A stretch of 50,165 nucleotides of DNA, from the NCBI GenBank assembly GCA_003339415.1, contig PDHQ01000129.1, positions 41,608-91,772 of the forward strand. Direction: 5' to 3'. Shown here one piece after another: positions 11,043 to 22,310 of the stretch. Both the position numbers and the translations under genes were made by a program. This DNA is from Ophiocordyceps camponoti-saundersi (nom. inval.) (Eukaryota > Ascomycota > Sordariomycetes > Hypocreales > Ophiocordycipitaceae). The first letter of the stretch is position 1. Every line of letters starts with the position of its first letter. The notes beneath the pieces are model-generated. The model was given only the letters and a program-made list of their open reading frames with translations, made no database searches and was not told the origin of the DNA.

Positions 11043-11265
11043 ATAATCCTAAGTATATACTTACTTAGGTATTAGTTAGAAAAGTATCTATACTATATAG
11101 GTAAGTAGCTAGTTAGGGTCTATAGTTAATCTAAAAGTAATAAAGGTAAGTAGATACTTAAGAATAAAAGTAAAATAGATTATAATCTTACTAATAGTGC
11201 CGGGTAATTATAACTATAAACGGTAAATATAGGCTAACGATTATATTAGGTAGTCGGTTAAGATA

Positions 11266-11369
11266 GAGAGGTTAAAAAGGTAATAGAGATAGGAGAATTA
11301 AGGAGATAATAGAAATAAAGAGGTTAAAGAGGTAACGGAGATAGAGAGGTTAAGGAGATAATAGAGATA
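11266..11369. repeat. 26-bp tandem repeat, four units
   Basis: Four adjacent 26-bp purine-rich units at 11266-11291, 11292-11317, 11318-11343 and 11344-11369. The consensus begins GAGAGGTTAAGGAGATAA and ends TAGAGATA. Since 26 is not a multiple of three, this is not a simple protein repeat. Confidence 0.85.
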
Positions 11370-11860
11370 GGTATTTAGGGGTAGGTTATCTAAGATAGAA
11401 AGTTAATAGCGTCTCTTACCTTACCCTAACCCTATACTATTAGTTAAGAGAGGTAAAGGTAAGTACTAACTAAGATAAGAGAAGGATATTATTATATTCT
11501 ATATATAGGCTAAGTATTAATATAAAGACCTATTATATTAGGTAAGTGCCTTAGGTATACTTTTATAGGAGAGGTAAGTAGATATATAATACTATCCGGT
11601 AAGGCAGAGAGTAGAGGATATATAGGGGTAATTTATTCGGAAGATAAAAGGTAAGTTAATACTTACTAGGTAAGCTACGTCTTATAAAAATTAATACCTA
11701 TAAGGCCTACCTAGCCTACCTATCTACTTAGGTACTACCTAAGTAAGCAGGTTAGGTAAGAGGTAGAAGTTAGGACGGCAGGGATATACTACTTAAAAGA
11801 TAATAGAGATATAAACTTACCTACTTAATACTTATAGCTATTTAACCTGCTATTTAACTT
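11370..11860. other. AT-rich spacer with TACTTACCTA-like short repeats
   Basis: Contains loosely repeated GTAAGTA / TACTTACCT words, for example near 11455, 11570 and 11720-11760, with no clear period. No coding frame seen. Confidence 0.4.
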
Positions 11861-12780
11861 AAATAGTATTATTTTTACTAAGGCGGATAATATAAACCTT
11901 AGTAGGCTTAATTATATTAAGTCTAATAATAACTAGCTTATTATAACGATATGCTACCCGGTATAAGCTAAGATTATAGTCTCTTTTATTAAGTATATCG
12001 ATAGGGGTAAGAAAGATAAAGATATAACGGTTATCGATTTCGTAGATAAAGATCTAGTTAACCTATCTAAGAAAGCTATTCGAGTATCTTATATAGTTAC
12101 CTCTAGAAAAGATATAACGTCGCAAGTCCCTATAAAAAGCATATTAGCGTTATCGCTTATTATAGGTATAGAAAGGTTAATACCTATTTATAAAGGTAAA
12201 CTTATTAGACTACTAAACTCGCTTATTGCCGAAGCGATAGATTTTAAGAAGGCTATAATACTTAATATATACTATATATAAGGTCTCGCAGAATCGCTAA
12301 AACATTTTATTATACTTCGTAGGTAGTATATTACCTTAATTTACCTAATAAGCCGTAGAGCGGATAATATAAATAAAGATCTATCCGATTACTATTACTT
12401 GATAGTGGCCGCTATTAGAGAGAGGATTTTTTTTTTTTATATATATAATAATAATAATAAGGAAGCAATAAGGGTAATAAGGGTAATAAGGGTAATAAGG
12501 GTAATAAGGGTAATAAGGGTAATAAGGATAATAAGGATAATAAGGGTAATAATAATAATAAGAAAGTAATAAGGGCGATAAGGGTAATAAGGATAATAAG
12601 GAAGAAGAATAGGAAGATAGAAGGGTTAGATAAAAAATCCGATTTTATTTTCCTTATAGTTACTACTAGGAGGTGTGCCTTAGGTGCTTATCGCGGGTTT
12701 ACACCCGGCACCTAATAGCTGCTAGCTGCCCTTAAAGTATAGAAAAGCTAGTAAGGCTTATAAGGTAGTAGCTTAGAACC
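11860..12780 (+). pseudogene. Gag-like remnant with NKG repeat and possible zinc knuckle
   Basis: The + strand is open without stops from about 11990 to 12280 (roughly 100 codons), and the same frame continues to about 12430 with only two Gln-type stops. It is less RIP-altered than its flanks, keeping TTGATAGTGG and CGCAGAATCGC. It is followed by an Asn-Lys-Gly repeat (12468-12600) and then, near 12660-12720, by a frame with Cys-x2-Cys, a His about five residues on (TAC, probably a former CAC), a second His and a Cys. A globular region, a basic low-complexity linker and a CCHC-like knuckle is the order found in retrotransposon gag proteins, which package element RNA. The knuckle spacing is not canonical and lies in a different frame from the first part, so the assignment is moderate. 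No ATG start is visible. Confidence 0.45.
12468..12600 (+). repeat. GGGTAATAA minisatellite (Asn-Lys-Gly)
   Basis: About eight perfect copies of the 9-bp unit GGGTAATAA followed by degenerate copies with GGATAATAA and AATAATAA. Read as AAT-AAG-GGT it encodes Asn-Lys-Gly. Before RIP the unit was probably AACAAGGG(C/T). It is not a telomere repeat. Confidence 0.85.
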
Positions 12781-12992
12781 TTAGGCTATTAACCTTACTA
12801 AGCGCTATTTATAACTACTATCTAAGAGGTAGGGCTTTAGCTTAACTAGCAAAATAATAAAAAAAAACGAATACGTAGAATCTTTACGCTATAGGTTTTT
12901 TCTATATTTTTTTCTATTTCTCGAATTTATACGGTTATATATTAGGGAAAAAAATATAAACCTAAACTTATTACCCCTTTATATTATACTAT

Positions 12993-13036
12993 CTTACTTA
13001 CTTAGTTACTTACTTACTTATTTACTTACTTATCTT
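12993..13036. repeat. (CTTA)n microsatellite
   Basis: About ten CTTA units, some interrupted by GTTA or TTTA. It follows a poorly conserved stretch after the gag-like remnant. Confidence 0.8.
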
Positions 13037-13079
13037 CCTTATAATAATACTATCTCTTATATATTCTATTACTCTTCGC

Positions 13080-13350
13080 GATTTATAATATCTAGCCGCG
13101 GTAGCTTTATAGCGGGCCGTAGCTAAAGTAGCGTATAAGGTCGAGGCGGCAGTTCTGGCCGCGGCGGCCGTAATATCCCGTAAACGCTAGACCGGTAATT
13201 AGGCAGTTTCTAGTAAGTGCCTATTAATCCGTAGCTTTAAAGCTAAGGTAGCTATAGTATATTCTCGCCGTAGCCTGAGTTTTAGGGAGGTAATAGCGGT
13301 ATATTCTTAACGCACTACCTTACTATGCCTAAACCTAGCAATTATAGTGC
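13080..13350 (+). pseudogene. Ala-rich coding-like segment
   Basis: A GC-richer island with a + strand frame rich in Ala, Val and Arg (for example VEAAVLAAAAVISRKRQ) and few stops between about 13090 and 13300. I do not recognise it. It may be the C-terminal part of the same decayed element as the gag-like remnant upstream, but composition alone could also keep the frame open. Confidence 0.3.
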
Positions 13351-13649
13351 TTTTAAGTAGGAAGAATAGCTTATTATAACTCCTATTATTTATAGTCTCC
13401 TAGAGGCCTAGGGCGAGAAGTCTCTAGATATACTAAATATACTTAGTTACCGTTATTAATTTATTTTTCTTTATAACATATTCTTTATAGATAGTATCTT
13501 AAAGGCTTTCCTAGGAGTAAACTTTACGCCGGCGGATATTTAGAGTCTTCGTAATAAGGCTTAGGGGTACTATAATAACTATTAGAATAAGTTCCTCTAG
13601 CAGGGCCTTTACTACTAGCCCCCCCCCCTATAAAGAAGACTAAACCTAA

Positions 13650-14400
13650 TAAGATATCTAAAAGTAAATAGGTAGTAACCGAAATAGCGGTAAATTATAA
13701 AAGATATATTAAGCGCTAAGCGCAGTATAAGCTTTAGATATCGCTCTTAGAAAGGATTTTATCGTAAGTTATCTATATTTACGCTTTTAGGAATAATTAT
13801 AAGCTAGTTATAAGATAGCGTTTATAGAAAAATAAAAATATACTATATTATAACGGTTAGCCGGTTAGTAGCGAGAGGCTATAGTTTATATCGGCTAGTA
13901 TTCTATAGCTTAGGCGATATAAGATAAGAAAAGTAAGTTTCTTATTCGCCGAAGAGGCGGTTAGCTTAATTATATAAGTAAGAGATATTTATAACGAAGA
14001 TAGTTCGTAAATTAGTAATAAGTAGTGCTATATCTACTAGATAAATACTTAAGGTATAATTCCCTATAAAAAGGCTCTAGCTCCGTTATTCTTAGACGCT
14101 AACTTAGCGCCGCTATAATTCGCGAATTAGTTTTTAAATTAATAATATAAATAGTTATAGTAAACTTATAAGTATAAGATTAGTTCTAGCAAGTAGTAGT
14201 TTTAATAAAATTAACGGTATTAGCTAGAAACTATTTAAAATTATTAGTCGCCCTAGCTTAGTTAGAATAAGTATATTTTAGGGGTATAACTTAGTCTAGG
14301 CTTTATAGTAAAAATACTAATACTTTACGCCGAATTTAAACTAACTATCTAGCTTAAGAGAGACCGAGATCTTAAGACGCTTAACTATTACCGAAGGAGG
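13650..14400 (+). pseudogene. Unidentified coding-like segment before the palindrome
   Basis: One + strand frame reads with sparse TAA/TAG from about 13690 to 14140, giving protein-like pieces such as YKLVIRQRLQKNKNILYY (Gln restored from TAG) and VSFLFAEEAVSLII. A second frame is nearly as open in places, so the call is weak. A C11 run lies at about 13620. No family recognised. Confidence 0.3.
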
Positions 14401-14401
14401 G

Positions 14402-14690
14402 CTATTATTATAATTAACGCGGTTATAATAGACGATACCGTCGGGAGCGAAGGAGTAGTATATTCGCCGCCGCGGGTTTATTAGATATACTAGCTTTTAT
14501 TATTCTTACTACTAACGCGGTAATAATCGTTAAGGACCGTAGCAGTAAATATCGATAATAACCGCGTTAATAATAAGAATAAGAAAGGCTAGTATAATTA
14601 ATAAACGCGCGGCGGCGAATATACTACTCCTTCGACCCCGATAGAGTTATCGGTTATAGACGCGTTAATAATAAGAGTAAGAAAAATAAT
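14402..14690. repeat. Large imperfect palindrome (foldback)
   Basis: Two inverted arms of about 130-140 bp flank a centre near 14540. The left arm (about 14402-14524) reads GAAGGAGTAGTATATTCGCC, then CGCGGGTTTATTAGATATAC and ACGCGGTAATAAT. The right arm (about 14556-14690) has the reverse complement, with GGCGAATATACTACTCCTTC at about 14613-14632. GC-rich parts match almost perfectly and the mismatches are mostly C/T or A/G, as RIP would make. The centre is about 30 bp. It could be a foldback or MITE-type element, or an inverted duplication. I see no clear target-site duplication and no coding frame inside. Confidence 0.8.
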
Positions 14691-14989
14691 TTTTTTTTTA
14701 TCTCTATTTATACCTAAGGGCTACCTTAGATATTATATACGAAAAGATACGTACCTATTCGAAGTAATTCCGATAAATAAGAATAATAATACTAAGATTA
14801 AATAAAAAAATAATATAAATAATAAAGTTAGCGTTAAAATACTTACGATATCTAATTAACGGGTTTCTTAATATATCTAAGTACTAGGAGAAATCGTTAT
14901 ATTAAAGCGCGGAGACTTATACTCGTATAACTTCGTATAAAGTAACGCCGATACCGGAACTATTAATAGCCCCTATAACGATCCCTATA

Positions 14990-15930
14990 AGCCTAGCTTT
15001 TATATTACGCCGCGTACGACTAGTTTAGGATAGGCTAATTATATACGAAAAGGTTATAGCTTTTAGTAAGGGATAATAGAAGGACTAGAACTATTCGAAG
15101 CGACTATATAATATCTATACGTTAAAGCTAAGCTATTTATATCGTACCGCCGAAAGATTAGCATAAGCGGAAGATTAGTACTACGCTATTTTTCCGGATA
15201 TCCTTAAAGGGCCCGCGTAATTATACTACCTCTATTATATAAAACCTAATAAAACTTAGGACGAGATCTAGTCGATAGCTAATTTATATCTTAATATAGG
15301 AAAGAATTATATAGAATACCGGATAAGATAGACTAGCACGAGGTTTATTATAGAATAAGGAAAATTCCCTAAGAAATTAATACCCGAAGTCCTCGAAGAA
15401 CTTATTAGGAAAATATAACTTATATAAGATACTTTTAGTAAAGTAGCGGCTAAAGTTTACGCTACGATAACGAGAGCGTGCCGTAGCGTAGTAAATAATA
15501 CTTATTACTTATTAACTAGATATCCTCTTACGAAGTTTATTTTTTTTTTTATTTTTTTTATTCTTTTTTTCTATTCCTTATATAAGTATATATATTACGA
15601 TATTACTACGAATAGAGGGAATCGGTCGGGCGGATTCCCTAGTTACTATACGAATTACCCTTATAGAATTTTAGTATAGGGAAACTTAAGTAAGTTCGCT
15701 TTAACGAATATCGCACGTTTCCTTATATAAAAAAGCGCTACTTTATCTACGAGAAGAAGATTACTAATCGATAAATCGTAAGGAAGACGAATTCGATACG
15801 TGCCTCCTCGAATATAAAGGATACGATAATAATATTAATAAATCGTTATACGAAGAGGAGGGCGCTACTAAAGAAGCCGCGAAATTTATCCTCTTAAGTA
15901 CTTTTTTATATTAATTTATAAGGTAGATAT
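14990..15930 (+). pseudogene. Retrotransposon gag remnant (fungal copia type)
   Basis: The + strand frame starting LKGPA at about 15204 runs about 115 codons with only Gln-type stops. It reads in order a Lys-Gly-Pro-Ala segment, then FPKKLIPEVLEELIRKI at about 15366 and KVYATITRACRSVVNN at about 15450. This order and spacing, especially Thr/Ile-x-Arg-Ala-Cys followed by a Tyr/Leu-rich stretch, resembles gag proteins of fungal copia-like elements as I know them. Further on, after a poly-T run at about 15540, readings near 15735 (SATLSTRR) and 15800 (EDEFDTCLLEYKG) resemble the Cys-containing linker and the acidic segment that precedes the protease. The start is not visible. The protein would coat element RNA; this copy is inactive. 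No pol domain follows in an identifiable frame. Confidence 0.55.
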
Positions 15931-16950
15931 TTTCGTATAGTAAGCTATATAATAGGGCAGTTAAGTTTTCGTCGCTAATACTTATCGTAGGGAGTACTAT
16001 AAATAGCTTTACGATATTATCGCCTACGAACTTCTCGATCGTTAGCAAAGATTAGAAGCGCTTATAGAATTTAATTATAGATAAGTTTACCTTAAGGGTA
16101 ATAGTATTACTTTAAAATAGAAGGGACGGGCATAAGTATTATAGATTATTAGCCTAGCTAAGTAGGACGCGCTATAAGTATATTTTCCGTAACGCGAGCG
16201 AGACGCGTAGATCCTATCTATTTGCTAGCCCGAAGTAGGGATAACCTCTCGGCCGCTGCCCGAGTCTAGACCCCGAAAAAGGAGAACTTAACGCCTTAAA
16301 TAACCGCGTATAACGGTATATAGGGAAATCCGATCAAGTACTAGGCTCTATCCCTCTTAACCCCTTTCGTACGAAGCTTTAGATATTTAGCGAGGGCTAG
16401 TTTATAAATAATAAGAACCTATACTAGTAGATAAGATTCGTTATCGTTCTAAGTAAGGAGATAGCTTATACGGAGACTAAAGTCTCTATTTACGGTAATA
16501 TTAAGCTTTAATCTTTAGGGAAGTATAAGATAGTAATAGGAAGCGTGCTTATAAGCGAACTATACGATATCGTACGAGTAGTTAATAGTAGTATCGCCCT
16601 TAACGCCGTAGTTAAGAAGATTGTAAAAAGCTTATAGCTACTAGAGTCTATTTAAAGCCTTATATAGAGTAATAATCGCTTTAGCTACCTTATTAACTTA
16701 GGTAGTATAAGATAGAAGAAGCTTATAATCGATATAATAAGCTTATATAAATTATACGAAAGGAAGAAAATTACCGCGATATTTTAGATCGATAAGAAAA
16801 AAATAATCCGGCCGAGGCTATAACGAAGAAAAGTCGTAATAACGCTCTCGGATAACTAGTTAAGATAAATAAGATAACGGTTAGGATAGAAGCAATTACT
16901 AAAATAATCTCGCCGCGGGCGCTTATAAAAGTAATTTTTATAGATTAAAT
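15931..16950. other. Ambiguous coding-like sequence
   Basis: GC-richer sequence in which several frames on both strands are readable if TAA/TAG are taken as Gln. One + strand frame covers about 16400-16800 and a minus-strand frame covers about 16820-16000. I could not find the protease Asp-Thr/Ser-Gly signature expected after the gag remnant. Former coding is likely; strand and identity are not resolved. Confidence 0.35.
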
Positions 16951-17054
16951 ATTAGCGCCGCCTCCCGCCCTTACTAGTTATCCGATAACGTAGTCGGCGA
17001 CGTAGGCGCTAGCGTGCGATAATAGTAGCGTACTTAAGGAGGGGCGAGAGGCTC

Positions 17055-17101
<47 letters not shown>

Positions 17102-17525
17102 CCTCCTCGTACTTACTATCGTTATCCTCCTTTTTATCGTTATCTTCTTTATTTTCGTTATTTTCGTTATTATTTACGTCTTCGTTATTATCCTTATCTT
17201 TATCTATATTATTATTATTATTATCCTAGGTACGATAATAATCGCACGCGCTCCCGCGGGAGTCCTAAATATACGACGCGTATACGCCCTTTTAGTAGCC
17301 GCGCACGCGCTAGTAGCTAGAGAAAAGAATACTCCCTTACCGGAGGTATTAATAACCGTAGGGCCCCTAAGCAGGGAACCGACTAGTAGCTTAGATAATA
17401 ATCGCCTAGTAGTAAGATAGATAATAAACTACCTTAGCGATAAGCTTAACAGGGGTCTCGCCTAGGCGTAGGCGAAGAGTAATATCGTATAATATCTTAG
17501 AGAGGTAGAGACGTTCCTTATCTTA
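16950..17525 (-). pseudogene. Asn/Asp/Glu-rich coding remnant
   Basis: Read on the minus strand from 17525 down, one frame continues with few Gln-type stops through GETPVKLIAKVVYYLSYY (about 17460-17410) into an acidic low-complexity region at 17225-17105 (DKDKDNNEDVNNNENNENK) and then an Asn run encoded by the TTA/AAT repeat at 17056-17101. Low-complexity Asn/Asp tracts are common in fungal regulatory and disordered proteins; no domain is recognisable. The frame is supported by consistent acidic codons rather than by homology. Confidence 0.4.
17056..17101. repeat. (TTA)n microsatellite
   Basis: About 15 uninterrupted TTA units. On the minus strand it reads as an Asn run at the end of the acidic remnant. 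A shorter TTA run is at 17207-17223. Confidence 0.9.
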
Positions 17526-20450
17526 CCGTATAATTAGCAGATATTTACTAAAATATACTATATAAAGGAGATATATATAGAAATAGTAGCTTAAAGAAAT
17601 TTAGCCCTAATTTCGTTATCTAAGCTAAGAGTAATAATAATAAGCTTATTAGAGAGGGGTAAGCAACCGAGTATAATAGCGATAGATATTTTTTTTTCCC
17701 CCCCCTTATTATTATCGTTATTTTACTTCTACTTATCTTTATTCTTCGTGCGACGAAACTACTACCGCTAATAGTACTAATACTAATAATAATAATAATA
17801 GTAATATTTCGAGGTTACTACTACTTTTACGAAGGATAAAAAGGGAAGAAATTTTCTCTTATACGGAAAAGAGAGGAGGGTAACCTTCCTACCATATAAG
17901 CCTATAAGCTACGAATAATAACTTACGAGTTACTACCGCCTAGCAGGATAACTTTATCTTAAGTACTAGTAAGTATAATATCTATAGATATTTTTCGGGT
18001 TTATAAGAGGGAATATTAAGATAATAGGATAGGTATAAAGGCCCCGGTAATTAGGTTTAGAGTAGTATACGCCAGCTTATCTAGTAATTATTAAACTACT
18101 AGAAGAGATCTAACGGTAGCGTAAGTAAAGGTAAGGAAATTTAAAGTAATATTATATACTACGCGAACCTTACGATTCGGAAAGGAAGGAAGCTTTTTAT
18201 TACTTAATTTATTCCTTAGAAATTTAACTTTTCTATTATTTTTAAGCTATCTAATTATCTTCTAAGCTTATTAATAAGAGCGTAAGGAAGATATATATTT
18301 TCGCTATTATTATTAATTACGCGGTATTCGGGTAAGGTAAGTATTCTAAAGATTTAGGTAATAAGTATAAAAAGCGATAAGATATTCTAGGCTTCTAAGC
18401 TAAGAGAGACGTCAGACTTATAATCGTAATAGATAGAATATAAAATATATATAAACGGGTTTAAATATATATAGCGAAGGGTTACGGAAAGTATATAGCT
18501 ACGTTATACGCTATTATTAAGGAAAATAAATAAGTATAAGGAATAGTAGTTAACTTCTTTTAAGTATAGTAGCTATAAAATTTAGGATAGTAAGATATAT
18601 ACCGAGGTATATTAGCGCTAGGATAGCTAAATAGCTAAGAGGAAGTTTTTAAATTTTTTAGGCGTATATTAAATAGTCTAGCTTTTTTTTAGGGTTTACT
18701 TCTTAAGGGACGGATATAGTAAAGAAAGTAGTATCGGGATAGTAGGTATAATATAAGGTAAAAACCCAAGTTTTAGAAACGACTTAAGGAGAAAAATCCG
18801 ATTATAAAAAACGATCGATTTATTATATACGTATTATTATATAGCCTAAGATAGTAAGTAAAAGACTAAGTAGGATTTCGGTATCCCGAAAGCTTTATCG
18901 AATAGTTTATTTAGTCTCCGGCCTTCTCTTATATATCTTAGTAGGAGGGAACTATTTCGAGTATTAGTTTACGTAAAGGATTAGTAGGGCTAGTAAATAG
19001 TTTATTATATAAAGGTATAGGGTTTAGGTAAAGCTATAATTCCGTTTAGTAAAGTTTTAGCTATAAGTTATATCTTAGACTTAAATTATAATTAGCGACT
19101 TATAAATAAATATAAGGATAAGCTTAAGGGCTAAATACTTTATTTACCTATTTTATCTATAAAGGAAAACTAAGTTATACTATTTACTTAGATAGTAGCT
19201 ACTATCTTTATATAGCTGCTATTATAACTCTAGTTTATAAAGGCTTTCGGAACTTTAAAAGTTATTTTTAACTATTTAATAATATATATATAACCTTTAA
19301 AAAGATATTTTTATCTCTTCCTAGCGCTACTATTCTCTAGTAAATCGGTAGCAGCTACTAGTTTATATAGCCTTTTTCGTAGATAGTAAAAGCCTATACG
19401 GAAAATACTATAAGAGACGTTAGTATCCTATATTTCGAGTTCTATATTATATAATTAATAATCTATATAAAAGTTATAGATTAAACTATATATAGTAAGG
19501 TTAATAAAAGTAAAGGGTATTAAAATTTATATTATAAGATATATATATATAAACGCAAGCAGTATATTATAAGTTAAGGCTAACTTTATATTTTATAATA
19601 CGTTATAGCTTAGCTTATAATAGTACGATATAGGGTTATTAGGTTAAATATAATATTCTTTTATCGGTTATTTTCGGATTTTTAGGGGCCTATATAATAT
19701 TAAATTTCTTTATAATATTTTACATTTATAACTAACCGTAATTAAGCTATAAAATTATAAGTCTTTTATACTTTATATATAAAATATATAATTCCTATTT
19801 CTTCTATAATATACTAAAATTATATATTACCTCCTAGCGCTAATATTCTCTTTTAACTATCCTATTTTCCCTTATACCTATTTCGGCGCTTAGATTATCG
19901 AAAACGGTTTATAGATATTACTCGGGGCTATAGCGCTATATAGTAAATAAAGCTTTATACCTAATATATAGATAATCTTTAGGGGGAAGAGCATATTCGG
20001 TACGGCGCGGGTACTTACGCGGAGAGGTAAACTTAAGTAAGCGAAGCTCGATAAGCGTACGGAAATTAATATATTTATATTCTAAAAACCGGAATATTAA
20101 TAAAATAGAAAAAAATATAATAGTATAAAATACTAATAAGGTAAGGTAATTAGTATTACTAATCTTCTTTATTATTTTACTAACTAATATTATACTATTT
20201 ATATATTTTTTTAAGGGGAACTAATTAGGAAATAAAAACTAAAGTATTTATAATACGAAGTAAACCGATAAATATCGTAAATCTATCTTCTCTTCTAAGA
20301 CCGCGAAATAGCCTTAGTTAGTATTAAAGTATAGTATACCTAAAGCGGCGGTAATAATAAAAGTAAGTATAATAATAGTATTTAGTTCCTAGCGGAAGCT
20401 AGCGTTTTAAATTATAGATAATATATATCGGTAATATTCGCAGATATCGG
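17526..20450. other. AT-rich stretch with weak coding-like segment
   Basis: Mostly featureless. A + strand frame between about 18600 and 19150 has relatively few stops (short piece IPKALSNSLFSLRPSLIYL at about 18890) but no family match, and other frames compete with it. A C run is at about 17698-17706. From about 19150 to 19900 the sequence is very AT-rich with no frame. Confidence 0.35.
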
Positions 20451-20459
20451 TTAACTATA

Positions 20460-22310
20460 TCGAGTAAGGGAAAAAAAAGTTTACGAAGCCTTATTCGAGA
20501 AGAGGAGGGATAGTAAAAAAAGAGGGGGTAAGGCCGAATTAAAAAGAATAGATAGGTAGGCCTTATATATTCGTAAGGAGGGAGATAGCCTACTAGGCCC
20601 CGAGGGCTAACCGCCTTAGGGAACCGAGCGGCGTAAGGGCGATATAAGTAAAAGCAATACGATTTAGTTAAAAGCGGCGGATATAGCTAATAAAAAGGCG
20701 ACCGTTAAAAAAGCCTAATATCTAATCTATTAACTTTTCTATTATAGCGGTAGCGAGTAGGCGGACCTAATTCTTATAACTAATATTTACTTTATTTATA
20801 TAGTAAATAAGTATACGTAATATAAGATACTAAATAGTATACTTAGATAAGAGCGTTAGGCTAGCGGTATTAGTAAGACTATAATATACTTATATAACGT
20901 TCTTAGTATAGCTAATAAACTATTCGTACGGGAGTAGGGAAGGAGTAGTATAGGCGTATTAGCAGAGTTTCTTAAGCGACCTTTTTATTATATTAAGAGT
21001 ATAGCGTAAAGGATAGGGGAGGGGGTTATATAATAATAAACTAACGCGGCGGAAAAGGGATTAGAGGACTATTCCTATATCTTAAGAGTAAATATAATAT
21101 CTTATAAAAAGATAGCGGAATTTCTATTAGTTACGTTATTAAAAACTATAAGCGTTAAAGTATTAACTTATTACTAGAATTAGTAGGAGACGAAGGCTTT
21201 TATTTATAAGATCTAAGAATACTAAAAGATATAGCTTAGGAAATATCTTACGTATTTTACCTAAGTAATATTAAGGCTATTAAAAAACGTAGCCTAAGAA
21301 TAGGTATACCTCTTAATAGTAAAGATAAGGTTATAATAATAGCTAATCGAGGGGATATATAAGAGAACCGGCCGTTAAAGTATAGTAAGGGGCTAAAAGC
21401 AGGTTCCTATATTAAATAGGGGATTACTAAGGTTAAGTATATTACGCGAAATTAATAGCTAGGCGTATTTTTATATATTAGCTATAATATTAAGACGCTT
21501 AAAAAAAAAGGGCGGGAGGAGGTTAGGTTTGCTAGTAAAGTAATATTTACCTAAATAATCGAAAAAGGCTATAACTTCGCGGTTAGTAAGATTAGAGTTA
21601 TTACTAGGAGCAGGGCTAGGAGGCGAGGCTAAGCGTTACGCGACGGCGTTAGTAGCGTAATAGAAAACTATAGCGAAGTAACTAAGAATACCGGGGAAAC
21701 TAAAAAGTTCGAACTTACGTAAGAGGTAGAGATATTCGCGCGGGTTACGGAGAAAGAAGATAATAAGCTATAGGAGCGGGTTAAAAAGAACGAAAAAGTC
21801 GCGGCGTTATTTAAGAATTTCCGAGACTTATATAATTATAATCTACTTTATATAGAAAATAAACGAGGAATTACGAATAGCCGAGTAGATACGTTAGCGC
21901 TTATAAAAGAATAGGTAAATTAAGTTAGGGTTTTAGGCGCTATCGGTAAAAGGGGGGGTAATAGCTTCTATAAGGCTACGCTACTTTATTATATAAAGTT
22001 CCGCCTTAACTAATAGGAGTATAAAAGCTATTATAAGAAGGCCCGTTATTATTAAGAGATAACCGGGTTTCGTAATAGGGGAACGGCCGGTAGTAAAAGA
22101 GCTATAAAAGGGGCCGAAAAAAAGTAAGTATTTTTCCGCCGTAGCGTCGTAATATAAACTATCGGAAGGGTTATAGTTACGAATATTTTTATTATAATAT
22201 ATAATATAATAGCGTTTTTTAAAAAACGAGGGGGGGCCTATTAATAATAAGTTTTTATAGTATAGGTAGAAAGTAAGGGGGTAAAACGTAAAGTTATCGA
22301 AGCTTGCTAA
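20460..22310 (+). pseudogene. Long decayed + strand gene, unidentified
   Basis: A + strand frame is clear at about 21654-22120: roughly 155 codons with fewer than ten stops, all TAA/TAG. It gives pieces such as VEIFARVTEKEDNKL, VKKNEKVAALFKNFRDLY, ITNSRVDTLALIKE and NSFYKATLLYYIKFRLN. Upstream, from about 20940, similar readings continue (EDYSYILRVNIISYKKIAEF). The protein would be long, charged and mainly helical. It ends near 22300, facing the minus-strand remnant at 22240-23832. No ATG start is identifiable and no domain is recognised. The low stop count and codon variety make a former gene likely. Confidence 0.5.

Larger units (their letters stand above)
7919..11043. repeat. Field of 18-bp CTACTACGCTAATAATCC motifs
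   Basis: An 18-bp motif, CTACTACGCTAATAATCC, or close variants such as CTACTACGCGGATAATCC, recurs more than 20 times here and not elsewhere that I found. Examples start near 7922, 8357, 8787, 8950, 9055, 9179, 9263, 9313, 9380, 9408, 9465, 9488, 9503, 10141, 10278, 10689, 10814 and 10974. Almost all point the same way. Several are followed by CCG(G/T)AACTTA-like sequence and a GTAGG(C/T)CCGC-like sequence, so some copies belong to a longer unit of about 45 bp. The motif closes larger tandem units at 8643-9197. No frame runs through the field. I do not recognise the motif. Subterminal transposase-binding repeats, a decayed satellite and structured DNA are all possible. Confidence 0.8.

Noticed and set aside
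7919..11043. CRISPR array
   Set aside because: Repeat spacing is irregular, spacers are not uniform, and the sequence context is fungal.
12468..12600. GGGTAATAA array as a telomere repeat
   Set aside because: The unit is 9 bp, internal, followed by degenerate versions and reads as Asn-Lys-Gly; fungal telomeres are usually TTAGGG.
15931..17520. Copia protease and pol following the gag remnant
   Set aside because: Three frames are readable if every TAA/TAG is taken as Gln, on both strands, and no Asp-(Thr/Ser)-Gly or RT signature was found.
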